This document shows, one piece after another, positions 13,110-23,445 of a stretch of 64,000 nt of DNA. Every line of letters begins with the position of its first letter. Within the stretch, counting starts at the first letter, position 1. This DNA comes from Chrysaora quinquecirrha. Taxonomy: Eukaryota; Cnidaria; Scyphozoa; Semaeostomeae; Pelagiidae. The translations under genes were made by a program, and so were the position numbers. The DNA is taken from NCBI GenBank assembly GCA_014526335.1, contig JACTAT010000016.1, positions 662,770-726,769 of the forward strand, in the 5' to 3' direction. Below the pieces are notes generated by a model. It was not told the origin of the DNA. It worked only from the letters and a program-made list of their open reading frames with translations, and did no database searches.

Positions 13110-16100
13110 TGGAGAATCGACAAAAATTCAATAATTTTATTTGGGTTCCCAATCTTAAGAAAGGTATAATTGTGCCATTGACTAAAGTTAAAGTAGCCAG
13201 CATAGAAATACTAGCCTGGGCCCTCCGCATTGGAAGTTAGGGAGTACTCCCAATGCGGCTTGATGTTTTTTATTAACTAGATTGTTTTTTAGAAAAACTA
13301 CGAAAACAAACACTAATACAGCTGTAAAAATCTTTGAAAACTTCAACTCACATCTACGTGAAGCCAGAGATTAAATTCGGAGCAAATGTCAGCTATTTCT
13401 GGTAAAGAGTCAAATGCACCAGCAACAGTTGTACCAGATGTGGCACAAACGTAAAACGGTGTCTCTCCCTGAAACAAGAAAGGGTTAAAAATGTCTATGA
13501 CCTTCTTTTCTCTTTTTGACAAATTGTGCAGATAATTCCAAAAGCACTACTTGATCATCCACCTTACGGCAAGCACAGTAGATGATGGAGTCTGCTCTGA
13601 AGTACCGAATAATCAATCGAAGGGTGGCAATAATCGGTGGCTGGAAAACGTTTGGAAATCTAATAAACGGGGGGTTGGAATAAAAAGGGGGATTTTTTCA
13701 ACAACTCAATATACTACCTTAGAACGGCTTTCAAGAATTTTTGCATGCAATTCTTCCGGTATCATTTTACCCCTGAAATACAACAGACGATTCGAGTCAA
13801 TAGGAATTAGCCCTGGAAAGACTGGGTTAGAAGCTCATGTGACGAATATAACTACGCACCTTTTATCGGTTTTAACTTTTATGACGCTCTTTGTACCGAG
13901 ACCTAATGTGGCTGCAGCTTTCGTTGTTGAATAGTGTGCCTAAAAATGCAGCAATATGAACTATAACTTTGCATAACACGATTCTGTGGAGGAGTGAAAC
14001 CCTAAAGGTTTCAACAACAGAACGTTTCGGTACGGGCGTCATACGTAAGCGAGATTTTTGGCAACGTTATGAGCAGCAAAATGCAAAAAATATTTACAAA
14101 ATACCTAAGCCACTGAAATAATGTGGATTAAAACATACGATTTTTCCTATGATTTAGTACTCACCGCAGTACTAAAAAATGCTACAACATTTAGCATAAT
14201 AACCCAGTACAGTTGTACTTATCCACCATATTACGCAAAAATAACACTACATCAAGCATAATAACCCACCATGTCAAGCATAACAACCCACCACAGTAGT
14301 GCGTATCTACCAAACTAGGCAAAAAATGCCCCCAATTAGTGCATATAGATTAATTAGCGTGAATTAAATCGTTGCATAAAAAATGTTATCTGACATTTAG
14401 TGAGTGCAACTTACTTCTTCAGACATGAAAACGGTAAGTCGTGATTGGCCATACAGCCCATCCTCTTTCAAGTTTGGGCAATACCTTGAAATAACCATAT
14501 GCAACCTTAATTTATCTGTGTGTTATAATAAATATTTATATTCAAAATCAACTACTGTACAAAAAACCAGTCACATATTGCGTTTTTGCATACACTTTTT
14601 TTTCAATAAGGAACTTGACTTTCGTCCAGCCCTCAAAGTTGCTTAAAACTTTACACATTTCAACCCTCAAAGTTGCTTCAACGTTGCTTAACATTTTTTG
14701 TACCTACCAACCACCCCTGACTTCGCGGGTCAAAATCGTCATCTGTTAGGCCTACAACATGACTTTTGGGGGACAGTAAGTGGAAAAACGTTAGCTAACG
14801 AACTTCAAGATGCAAAACATAAGAACGAAGAACAATTTCCTAACACAAGAAAGAGAATAAGCTTGATTGTTTGACTTCTTAGTTGCTTACAGTAATTCAA
14901 TTGAGCCCTCAAGTTGCTTAATGGTAAGGTCAGTTCAGCCCTAGTTGCTTATTGAGCGGTTGCTTATTAAAAAAAAGTGTAGTCCCCAATACCTATGCAA
15001 AATACGTTATGGACGAGTAGTTAATTATAGTTGATAGTTAACTTATTTAGTTAAACTTAACTTAAACTTAACAGGTCTCATTGAATCATATCATTCTTTC
15101 GAGGTTTTACTCTAGACTTACCACATGAGCCGTACTCTTCGCAAACAGCATGTTATGACCCTTTAACAACCACAACAGCCTGGTTGCTGTTGTTTGCTTC
15201 AGAGAAAACTCTGAGGAAGAAGCTGAATGTTGTTATGGTTGTTAGAAGCTGCTTCCGAAAGAGTGGGAGGAAGATAATAAGTCTAGGTTTCCTCCGAGTA
15301 AAGTACAAACATAGAGTGAGTACAAAACAGTGCCCTGAACTAGCTAAGTGATCCAGCAGGCCATGCAAATGAAAGCAATGACAATTAAAAAAATTTTGCA
15401 CTGGAATTGTAAATGATGTTCTTACCTGTATCTTGCAATGTTCATCGCTTGCATGTTGGAGATAGAGCCACCTTTTTGTTTGAAGCAAATGAGATCGAAT
15501 TAATTTTCTCATACATGGCTAACACCTGTCGAACTAATGAAATACAACTAGGGGCGCCCCTGAAAACAATATACCGAGGCCCGCTCTACCTCTCGACGGC
15601 TCTGACTGTGGTATGTAACTTGTGGAAAAATCTGTCGTTAAGGCCTGACTAAACTACGAGAGCCACCCTATTTAGCCACCCTCGAAGACACGCCGTATGC
15701 AATGTCACGTGCCACATGTATCCTAGTTAAGCCACAGCTTTAAGGCCTGGCTAAACGAGGAGACATGTCGCATGCGACATTGTCGCGTGAGCACAGGACA
15801 TGTCCCCTCGATGTCTTCCAGTTTAGCAAACTCGGAAACATTGTAGAGAGGGACAAAATGTGTAGCGAGAGACACGCAAATGTTTCTGGGAGACAACGGA
15901 AACACTTCTAGTCGCCGCAACTCAGGGGACTTTTTGCTCGCTTGTCACTCGCATTTCTAGCCACACTGGAAGACACGACGAGTACAATGTCGCGCACGAC
16001 AGCATGTCACCTAGTTTAGCCACAGCTTTATTTTTGCCATTCAGGAAAACACCAGTTAAAATTAGATCGTCAGAAACGAATTTGCAAACCTGGAAACAGC

Positions 16101-19033
16101 AATCCGTCTCCATCTGCAAACCCAACAAGCTTTTTGAACTCTTTCAATACAGATTGTTCCATGAGTAAAAACACTGGAGCCATTTCAAAGGTATACCTAT
16201 AACAAGTTAGGAAATGAATTAAAATCGCAAGAATTTGACAGAATGATACAGAAACTCTCGAATTAAGGCGATTCTTCTATGCATTCACTTTCGCTTAATT
16301 TGAGTTGTGCCCACTCCTCTATGTCTAAGAAGCTTGGAGCTAGCGTCGCTAGCGTCTCGCCGAACGCTGAGAAGCTAATGTAAATATTAAGGTACTGAAA
16401 ACCGTTAAAACGGCAGTTTGAAGTTAGAATCACAACGCAACTTCTCGCAAGAGATGATTGTGATCGGTAATGCTATTAAAACTATGTTTACATTCTAAAC
16501 TCTTCGTTTTGTTTCCATATAATTTTTATGGTCGTTTGAATCGTTGTAAACGACTTCGATCGCTGGAGGATCACTGGAATAGATCTATTTTCTAGCGACC
16601 TTGATCGTCGCGATCGCTGTTACATAGTTCGTGCATGTTTCCATAAGAGAGCTGGTATCGCTTGAGTCATTCACAGCGATCAAAACCAATCCCAACAATC
16701 GTTGGAAATAATAAGGCTTGTAGCGGCTCCCAAAGGAGCTCCTTTCTCAAATTTAGTGCCCCTTATCAAGGACTGGACCAGTGAATAAATGAGCCCCCAT
16801 TCAAGAAAACATGGGGTTTTCTAAAAAGAAAACAATACCGTGGACTGGACCAGTGAATAAATGAGCCCCCATTCAAGAAAACATGGGGTTTTCTAAAAAG
16901 AAAACAATAACATAAAGAAATTGGGTCAATAAAAATAAGTTCCACATCTACATACATTGATGTGCTTGCTGCAGTAGTAGCCCATTGTGCCATCAATCCT
17001 GTGATATCTAGACCAGCAAACAGTTGATTGAAGAATCTTGGATGCCCTAGAAAAATATTACATAGAGATCTATAAGTCGAGGGGCGATTCACTCCTTGGA
17101 AGTCTCATACACCTTTGCTGCAAGTCCTATTGTTTTCTTGGAAATCCCTTTGGAAGTCCTTTTGTTTTAATAGAAATCTCGTACGCTTTTTCGCAGAGTG
17201 AAATGCCCCTTGCTACAAGTAATAGTTTGACAAACCAAGTCACATTCTTTTTTAACGATCAAAGCTGAAGGGCTGATTGATGCCAGAGCTTGAAGGTGGG
17301 GTATTGTGTGTTTTATCCACGGAGGGGGGGCTCTTGGCAAAAATTTGAGTTGGGGTCTCCCACTAGCATATTAAATTGTAAAGTCGGCTAAAGACTAATT
17401 TTTAGGAGAAAATTGTACCATTGGCTAGACCAATTGCTACCAAAATGATACCATCAACTAGTGTAAGTGCAAAATTGTTTGGTTGCCCCCCTTGCGCTAC
17501 CATCACTCTGGCGTCCCTTGCCCAGTACAACCTCTCATATGAGAGGGATGAATGTGAACCATTTAACCAAACTACGAGCAACCATATATACTTGATCCAA
17601 CTACTGTACCTGCTTTTACAGTATGCTCTAGCACTTTTTTAGTTATGTCAATCAAATCTTCCAGACTTGCAGAATGATCATTAAGACCGCAATCAATCTT
17701 CCTCATGAGCTCTTCTGGGGTATTGTAATCTATTACTTTTGAATCTCTGTTGAAGCTTGCAAAAATGTGTTTCTTCAACACTTCCACCATCTCTTGAATG
17801 AACTGACTTGTTACTTTGGTCTCTTGATTCCATGGTAGTAAGTCTACAAAATGCAAGGTAGAGTATTTATCTAATTTACACTTTTGACATTAAACCCCAG
17901 GGTGAAGGGGGGTAATAGTATGATTTTGGTACAGGTGCATCCCTTAACATTGGACGCAGGGGCGCCGGAAGCACAGGGGCAGCAGGGCAGCTGCCCTCCC
18001 TGCCCTCGGAAAAATTGCCAAATTCTTTTATTTTCCTATTGTTTTGCCCTAAAATTGTTCCTTCTACCCCCCGCCACCCTGTATTGCTTCCGGTGCCCTT
18101 GATTGGATGGGTTTTTGGCCCTGAAGAACCCTTGGTACCATTTAAACCAAATCTCATAATAAGGGTGGGTAATTTAAAAAGTTTATTTTATTTTATTTTA
18201 GATAAAATAGTGTCAATATCATGTCAGAAATGTTTGTAGCAGTATTGCAAGATTGCAAGTAACGGTTGAATCTTGATAAGTCTACCGCTAAAGTCAAAAA
18301 CTCCCACAACCATTTCACCTTCAACTTCACTTCACCTTCGCCTTCCTCTTGCCTAACACTCCTAACCAAATGTATTTGTTAACACAGGTCAGGGAATGGC
18401 TCTTGGTGCACAATTTGGCTGAAACAATACATTTCTCGCCTGTACGTTCCCAGTACACAAATTATACAGAGTTCACACCCCCAGGGGGAGTGACATCATA
18501 TTGTGTTAATCTTTCTTTGGATGCAAATACAAAGAGCACCCCATTGAAATATAACAAGCTTGCAGCTTTCAGGAATGCATCTGTGCTTAAATCCCAGGTT
18601 AATTCACACAGTTTCAATATTGTCTCTTGAGGGTTACAGAAAATTGATCCCATTCTCATTCTTTCACAGATCACGAGAAATTAATTTTATTCTATAGAAG
18701 AGAAATCTATTGTTTGTTCTGTCTACTTTACTGACATGACAGCAAGGAAGGTTGTAAAAAATCGACTGTATACAATTTTCTAATGACAGTTTCACCCCCA
18801 AATTCCATCCCAAGCAACAACCCGACTTTTTTCTATAATCATCTATACTACATAAACGGTACGAAAAAGCTACCTTTGTAGGAATTTCTTTCAAGACCTT
18901 GCCCTGGACCATTTGTGTTATCTGCTTGATGAGAGAAACTTCCGTTCAATTTGCCTTTTTTGTCAAGAGGAAGCTCCTTTGTCAAACCACTGCCGTTCAC
19001 TGCACGGTGTCCATTTTCCAGATAGAGATCCAT
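10690..19033 (-). CDS. PLP-dependent acidic amino acid decarboxylase (GAD/CSAD/GADL1 family), C-terminus missing
   Basis: Group II decarboxylases use pyridoxal phosphate to remove the alpha-carboxyl group of glutamate, cysteine sulfinate or aspartate. Exons in transcript order: 18874-19033, 17610-17843, 16956-17046, 16090-16196, 15426-15471, 15122-15179 (uncertain), 13860-13939, 13718-13772, 13352-13468, 12831-12895, 11435-11513, 10690-10842, about 415 residues. Diagnostic blocks: [105 protein letters not shown] (PLP lysine, about residue 348), [20 protein letters not shown] and [28 protein letters not shown] and ATSGTTV look more like CSAD/GADL1 than GAD65/67, but substrate specificity cannot be settled. 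The start is ATG at 19033, giving a hydrophilic 53-residue leader exon. The C-terminal exons after WKAK are absent and probably lie in or beyond the gap. The exon at 15122 may carry a frameshift (see findings). Confidence 0.9.
11060..11321. mobile_element. MITE family A, left-truncated copy in decarboxylase intron
   Basis: The right end, ATGTTTGATCGTTTGGCCAG then GGCCTTA, is intact. The left part begins inside the element at AAGCCGTTTGGCCACGTCC. It sits in the intron between exons 10690-10842 and 11435-11513. Confidence 0.75.
11578..11998. mobile_element. MITE family A, full-length expanded copy
   Basis: The left end is TTAAAGGCACTGGCCAAACG and the right end TTTGGCCAGGGCCTA. The centre is longer than in the 10388 copy, with extra CAACATTTC-type units. 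It is intronic to the decarboxylase. Confidence 0.8.
12379..12767. mobile_element. Foldback element with GGTGCCAAATAAACGG termini
   Basis: The arms GAGGTGCCAAATAAACGGG and GGCCGTTTATTTGGCACCTTA are inverted. The interior has AATAAACGGGGGG phrases and a CACTACACTACCTA simple repeat. Fragments of the same kind lie at 13655-13700 and 20465-20490. It is intronic to the decarboxylase. Confidence 0.75.
13028..13107. repeat. (ATC)n microsatellite, about 26 units
   Basis: An uninterrupted CAT/ATC trinucleotide run in a decarboxylase intron. It makes a poly-His open frame that is not a gene. Confidence 0.98.
14170..14325. repeat. TGTGGTGG-family tandem array, reverse orientation
   Basis: Units such as AAGCATAATAACCCACCA are the reverse complement of the array at 2985-3190. 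It is intronic to the decarboxylase. Confidence 0.7.
14588..14983. mobile_element. MITE family D (TACACTTTTTTTTCAATAAG termini)
   Basis: The left arm ACACTTTTTTTTCAATAAGG and right arm GCTTATTAAAAAAAAGTGTA are inverted. The interior carries repeated CCCTCAAAGTTGCTTAA. A second copy is at 20733-20985 and a fragment at 41718-41835. The terminal layout resembles family C. Confidence 0.75.
15639..15742. mobile_element. MITE family B, internally deleted copy
   Basis: About 100 bp run from TTAAGGCCTGACTAAAC to AGTTAAGCCACAGCTTTAA. It abuts the next family B copy and shares the central TTAA with it, so the two may be tandem or nested insertions. Confidence 0.7.
15741..16030. mobile_element. MITE family B, full-length copy in decarboxylase intron
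   Basis: The termini TAAGGCCTGGCTAAACGAGG and TTTAGCCACAGCTTTA are inverted. The interior is rich in CGCGTGCGACA and GAGACACGC motifs. Copies at 33745-34023 and 37805-38084 share the body, including TGTTGCTCGCTTGTCACTCG. Confidence 0.85.
16771..16909. repeat. Recent 72-bp tandem duplication
   Basis: Two apparently identical copies of a segment starting GACTGGACCAGTGAATAAAT lie head to tail, offset by 72 bp. They are in the intron beside decarboxylase exon 16956-17046. The lack of divergence implies a recent event. Confidence 0.9.
17079..17212. repeat. Short foldback of the GAGGGGC..TTCACTC family
   Basis: GAGGGGCGATTCACTCC at the left and GAGTGAAATGCCCCTTG at the right are inverted. TCTCATACACC and TCTCGTACGC phrases lie inside. 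Confidence 0.65.
17957..18101. mobile_element. hAT-like MITE (CAGGGGCGCCGG termini) with near-perfect 8-bp TSD
   Basis: The left end is CAGGGGCGCCGGAAGCA and the right end TGCTTCCGGTGCCCTTG. Flanks are ATTGGACG and ATTGGATG, 7 of 8 matching. A CAGGG terminus with an 8-bp duplication is the usual hAT signature. It is intronic to the decarboxylase, with relatives at 39237-39594 and 60693-60838. Confidence 0.75.
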
Positions 19034-20732
19034 GTTTTCTTATTCTTTGCTTTACCTGGAAAATAAATTAAAAAATATTTGGTTGATAACCGTAAGCTAC
19101 AACAGGCGCGGTGTCTCCTATCTTCTCAGCCAGATATGTTTTATTTGTTCGATGTATAAATTTGCAGTGCAGGTTCCATTGCAGGTTTATTTGAGAAGAG
19201 CAGCTGATGAGAAGGTTAAGATACCATAAAAACAAAAATGTTTTAAATGCAAATACTGTCGCTACTTCATTTGCATGGGTTAACGTTAAACACAAAATAT
19301 TAAATTTCTTGTTGAAGGTATAGATAGATAGGCCTACCCTTCAAATCGCTCTGCAAATGATCCCTTCTTCTTTCCACGCTTTTCAGTATTTTGAACAGTT
19401 AAGGAAATGATGACTAGTAATTACTTGTACAATAGATTTTGGAATCGAGTGTTTTCTCGTATTTTTTCCAGCAACATGAACCGATTAGACGGGAAATTAC
19501 CAATGGAAATTACTTTCCTTCCCGAAACTGTCACAATGTTTTCTCAATGTTTATATTGTGCACGTGAAAGAAGTAATATCTATTGTCTAAACACGTGATC
19601 TAAGGCCATTCGCTTTGTGCTGACTTATGTCTTGTCAGGAATGGAGACCAATTTGAAAGAACCTGAACGGATAAGATAATTCCGGGTTGAACACGATTAG
19701 AATATTTATGACTCTTATCTCATCTCTACCACCTGAAATGTTTGTGTGGTACTAATTTATTAACAATTGATAATCTCAACTTCAAAGGGCTTTCCTAAGC
19801 TGAGCTGCGCGAAGCTGCGCGGCCACACGCTAACAAAGCATTAGCAAGCACTGCCACCCCAAGTGCCCCTTCCATCCACTCATCACCACAGCAAAAGTCT
19901 ATGACCAAAATTTCCAATCAAACTTTTATGCTACTAGCCCATGCACGTCTCTGACTACAGCCTCGAACGGACTACCCTGGGTACGAAGGGACCTCCCGTC
20001 CGCCTCGAGGACCTCCGCCTTAAAAGAACTGTTTATAAAGTTGTTGAGAAATTTCATTCCTTGCTCCTTTTCCATACTCCTGTTCCTGGATGTGTATCGC
20101 TACGTAACTCCTTTTCTCTTGTCTTGAGTCTTTTCCTTGGGCCTAGTCCATGGTCCTGTTTCCTAGTCCCACTAAAAGCCATGTTCCTTTTCTTAGTCCA
20201 AGGTCCTCAGTTCACGATGATGTTCCAAGTTTTACATTAGTAAGTGTACTGCAGTCCTCCTTCTCTATGATCTGTTCCTTAGTTTTGGCATTATTCAGTC
20301 TTCAGTCCCATTCCTTGGTCCTGTTCCTCAGTTTTGTTACTATTCATGTTCATAAGCCCTGAAATTATTCATGGTATTCAGTCCCAATTCCTTGGTCCCG
20401 TTTCTCTAATCTTGTGATTGATGTTCCTTACTCCTGCAATTACTCTTGGTCAACTCGCCCTCGATTTTACCAGCGTGATAAACGGGGGTTTGGGAGCAGC
20501 GCCACCAACACCATCTTACCCAGGGTACGCCACTAATATTTAGAAATAAATCGCTGAAAATGCTTCTTGAAAGCTTTAAAGAGATTTTCATGAATAAAAC
20601 CCTAACCAAATATTTTAAAATTTGAATTTCGGGTGTAGCGAGTTGACTATAACACAGAAACGCATTCATTACAACTAGGCATTATGTTAAATTGCCATTA
20701 TTTCATCTAAGTGTTACGTGAGTGCTCTAGTT

Positions 20733-20985
20733 ACACTTTTTTCAATAAGCAACTTGACTTTGGTCCAGCCCTCAAGAGTTACTTAACATATCTAGGATTT
20801 CAGCCGTCACAGAATACCTGGTACTCCCTAAAACCTCTTATTTTGGCTCTTTTCTGGCTTCTCAATGTAACTGACAAGTTTGCAAGGATGTACAGTACAA
20901 AGAAAGCTATTTCACCAGATATTTTAGCACAATCTCAGCCCTGGTTGCTTATTGAACAGTTGCTTATTAAAAAAGAGAGTGTTTT
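20733..20985. mobile_element. MITE family D, second copy
   Basis: The left ACACTTTTTTCAATAAGCAA and right GTTGCTTATTAAAAAAGAGA arms are inverted. CCAGCCCTCAAGAGTTACTT inside matches the 14588 copy. A 153-residue open frame crossing it is not considered a gene. Confidence 0.65.
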
Positions 20986-21507
20986 TTGCTTTCTAAAACG
21001 AAGGTTGAAGATCAACTTAGAATTGCTGTACGAAGAATCAAGGATCGCAAAGTTCCGCCAGCGAAATTCGGCGGCAAGATATCTCAAAAGTAATTCGGCA
21101 AATTCGGCAGACAACAATATTTACAACTTCAAAATTCTTACGAAATATCTCCAAAAATTGGCCAACGGCTAACGAAGGTTAATTCAACTCTTCAACAATA
21201 CAGACTTTTTAATTTAGAATCTAACTGAGAATTAAGCAATCACGAGATCATAGTGTCGCAAGTTGTTAAATCACAAAATCATCAGCCGTACAAAGACATT
21301 TCACGCGACACGCTGAACCTGAGTTATATCCACGCGCAACAATTCTCTTCTCGTGTGACGCATGAAAATGGTCCAGTAACGCATCACGTAAAGCTAAAGG
21401 AATTGCTCTCTAAAATCGTCTAAAATACACAAAATTATTTAAACTTACAGTTTTCCAATATGGACGTATTTTTATAAGCTAGATGAAGAGTAAGACATGC
21501 ATGGACC

Positions 21508-21541
21508 CCGTATTGAAAGTTAATGAGTATCCCCCCTGGGT
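21508..21541. repeat. Solo terminus of the CCCRGGGGG foldback family
   Basis: GAAAGTTAATGAGTATCCCC and CCTGGG match the right end of the elements at 23954-24439 and 55574-55947. No partner arm was found, so it is a remnant. Confidence 0.6.
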
Positions 21542-21883
21542 ATCATGCAAGAAATGTTAGATTTCAGCACTACGATTACATTACAAATTAAAGATTATTT
21601 TTCGTGGCTCCAGAGGAGGGCTGAAGAACTGGCTTTTGTCTAATAGGTGAAGCTAAATAAAAAGCTCAACATCAAAAATAGAGAATTGTTTCTTTCGGCA
21701 AGCATTCAACATGCAAAATACACCCTTCTGTTTATAAGAACCATAAGAACCAGGAAATTCTCGTCAAGACTGGCTGTTTCTTAAGTTTTTTTGAGCCTGA
21801 AAAGTTCTTAATCTGTTCTTAATTCCTCGGTTTACATTCAGTCTCGTAGGCTTAAGCCTGGTTTCCATATTGTCATGAGTGGC

Positions 21884-22370
21884 TGTGCCAGTGCTGAGAC
21901 ACGGCTGTACCAGCGCTGAGAAAGTGTTGCGACGTTTCGTTTCCAAATAGCAATACGTGGCTGTCACAGTGCTGAGACACGGCTGTACCAGCGCTGAGAA
22001 AGTGTTGCGACTTTTCGTTTCCAAATAGCAATACGTGGCTGTGACAGTGCTGAGACACGGCTGTACCAGCGCTGAGAAAGTGTTGCGACGTTTCGTTTCC
22101 AAATAGCAATACGTGGCTGTAACAGTGCTGAGACACGGCTGTACCAGCGCTGAGAAAGTGTTGCGACTTTTCGTTTCCAAATAGCAATACGTGGCTGTGA
22201 CAGTGCTGAGACACGGCTGTACCAGCGCTGAGAAAGTGTTGCGACTTTTCGTTTCCAAATAGCAATACGTGGCTGTGACAGTGCTGAGACACGGCTGTAC
22301 CAGCGCTGAGAAAGTGTTGCGACGCTTTGTTTTCAAATAGCAATACGTCGCGGTGTCAGTGCTGAGACAC
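21884..22370. repeat. 78-bp minisatellite, about six units
   Basis: The unit carries GTGCTGAGACACGGCTGTAC, CAGCGCTGAGAAAGTGTTGC and CGTTTCCAAATAGCAATACG. Copies differ by only a few bases. Because 78 is divisible by three it keeps frames open on the minus strand (up to 190 codons), which look like proteins but are not. Confidence 0.95.
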
Positions 22371-22614
22371 GGCTGAATGTCTTAGTGCTGAGACAGTGGT
22401 TGCTATAAAATGGTTTCATATTTACTCACATTTGGTTGGCTTTTTACAGTCATGTGCTCAATGAGAACAAAGGCAGGTGTCACATACACGCCTCTGATGC
22501 ATGTTTCCATTAACATCTTCTAGTGGCAGAAGCGTCATAAGGGCCGGGAAAATTGAACAAAATTCAACTTTTTATGTTGGCACTACCGCGGTTGGAGCAA
22601 CTGTCCAGCCACGG

Positions 22615-23004
22615 TACACGCTTTTTATTTATTAGGAACCTCCCTCAAGGCCTAGTTCTTAAATTTCCTTATTTTTGGACCTCCTTTGACGCAATTGTAG
22701 TCCCAAAAGTTCCTTAATAGTTCCTTAATTTTAACTGTACATCAGTGTCATAACAATAAAAGAGAGACACTTGCATGTAAGCAAAGCTTGAGATTACTCA
22801 ACGGGACATTTGATGATTCATAACGTACAATTTATGTGATTTTCGACTGCAATTGAATGGAACCGGCTTTTTAATTCTTGATTATTTGCAGTAATAAAAG
22901 CATTCAACATTGAAAAGTTCTTTAACGATTTTCTCTTTAGTAGTATAAGTTCTTTAAATTTTCGGGCCTTCGACATGTAGGTTCCTTATAGAAAAAAGCG
23001 TGTA
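22615..23004. mobile_element. MITE family C, nested copy
   Basis: The termini are TACACGCTTTTTATTTATTA and TTATAGAAAAAAGCGTGTA, with TTCCTTAATTTT blocks inside. It is inserted in the composite element 21853-23110. Confidence 0.8.
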
Positions 23005-23445
23005 GAGCCACCGTAAGGAAGTGTTTCCATTAAAACTTAAAACATCACACCACTGTCTCAGCATTGGTACAGCTGTGTCCTGGCACAGCCACTTTGAAAC
23101 CAGGCTTTGCTGTCCATATTAAGCTGATATTCTTAAGGTTTATAAAAAGGCAAGCCTCAGCTTTCTCTAACCTCTTTCCAAAAAAAAATCCGGGTAAAAT
23201 CCAGGCTGGTGGTCGCAAGAAATTTTGTTCGAAAATCTATCCTTGACTATACCATAGTGACTATACGTGCGACCTTTTGTTTCGTGGTTGCGGCGACAAT
23301 TTTTTATCATGTCCTGTCGCTGCCACGGCTTAATACTGATAGGTTATCCTGCATAAAATATTCGTGTTATTTTTCATAAATCTCAAAGTACTTAGCTTGT
23401 CCTTTCTTAGTTTCTCACAAATATACATCCGTTTGCTATTCAACT

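Larger units (their letters stand above)
21853..23110. mobile_element. Composite foldback element with expanded subterminal minisatellite and a nested MITE
   Basis: The left end reads TTAAGCCTGGTTTCCA then GTGGCTGTGCCAGTGCTGAG. The right end reads the inverse, TGGCACAGCCACTTTGAAAC then CAGGCTT. The left arm continues into the 78-bp minisatellite, and a family C MITE (22615-23004) is inserted in the interior. Confidence 0.7.
19034..23445. other. Intergenic region between receptor kinase and decarboxylase
   Basis: This 4.4 kb holds the decarboxylase promoter side and the receptor kinase 3' flank. 19034-20700 shows no repeat or exon that could be supported beyond simple pyrimidine-rich runs (20050-20410, recurrent TTCCTTGGTCC). 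From 20733 it is mostly mobile elements, listed separately. No gene is supported. Confidence 0.6.

Noticed and set aside
12998..13240. 80-codon frame with a long poly-His run
   Set aside because: The His run is an (ATC)n microsatellite in an intron of the decarboxylase on the other strand; nothing else in the frame is recognisable.
15153..15512. 119-codon minus-strand frame
   Set aside because: Most of it is intron of the decarboxylase and it overlaps exon 15426-15471 in a different frame. Only the last 19 codons may belong to the uncertain exon.
20711..21172. 153-codon plus-strand frame
   Set aside because: Its first half is a family D MITE and the rest is low-complexity; no motif or splice context.
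21764..22343. Two repetitive minus-strand frames of 156 and 190 codons
   Set aside because: Produced by the 78-bp minisatellite, whose length is divisible by three. Two frames are open in parallel.
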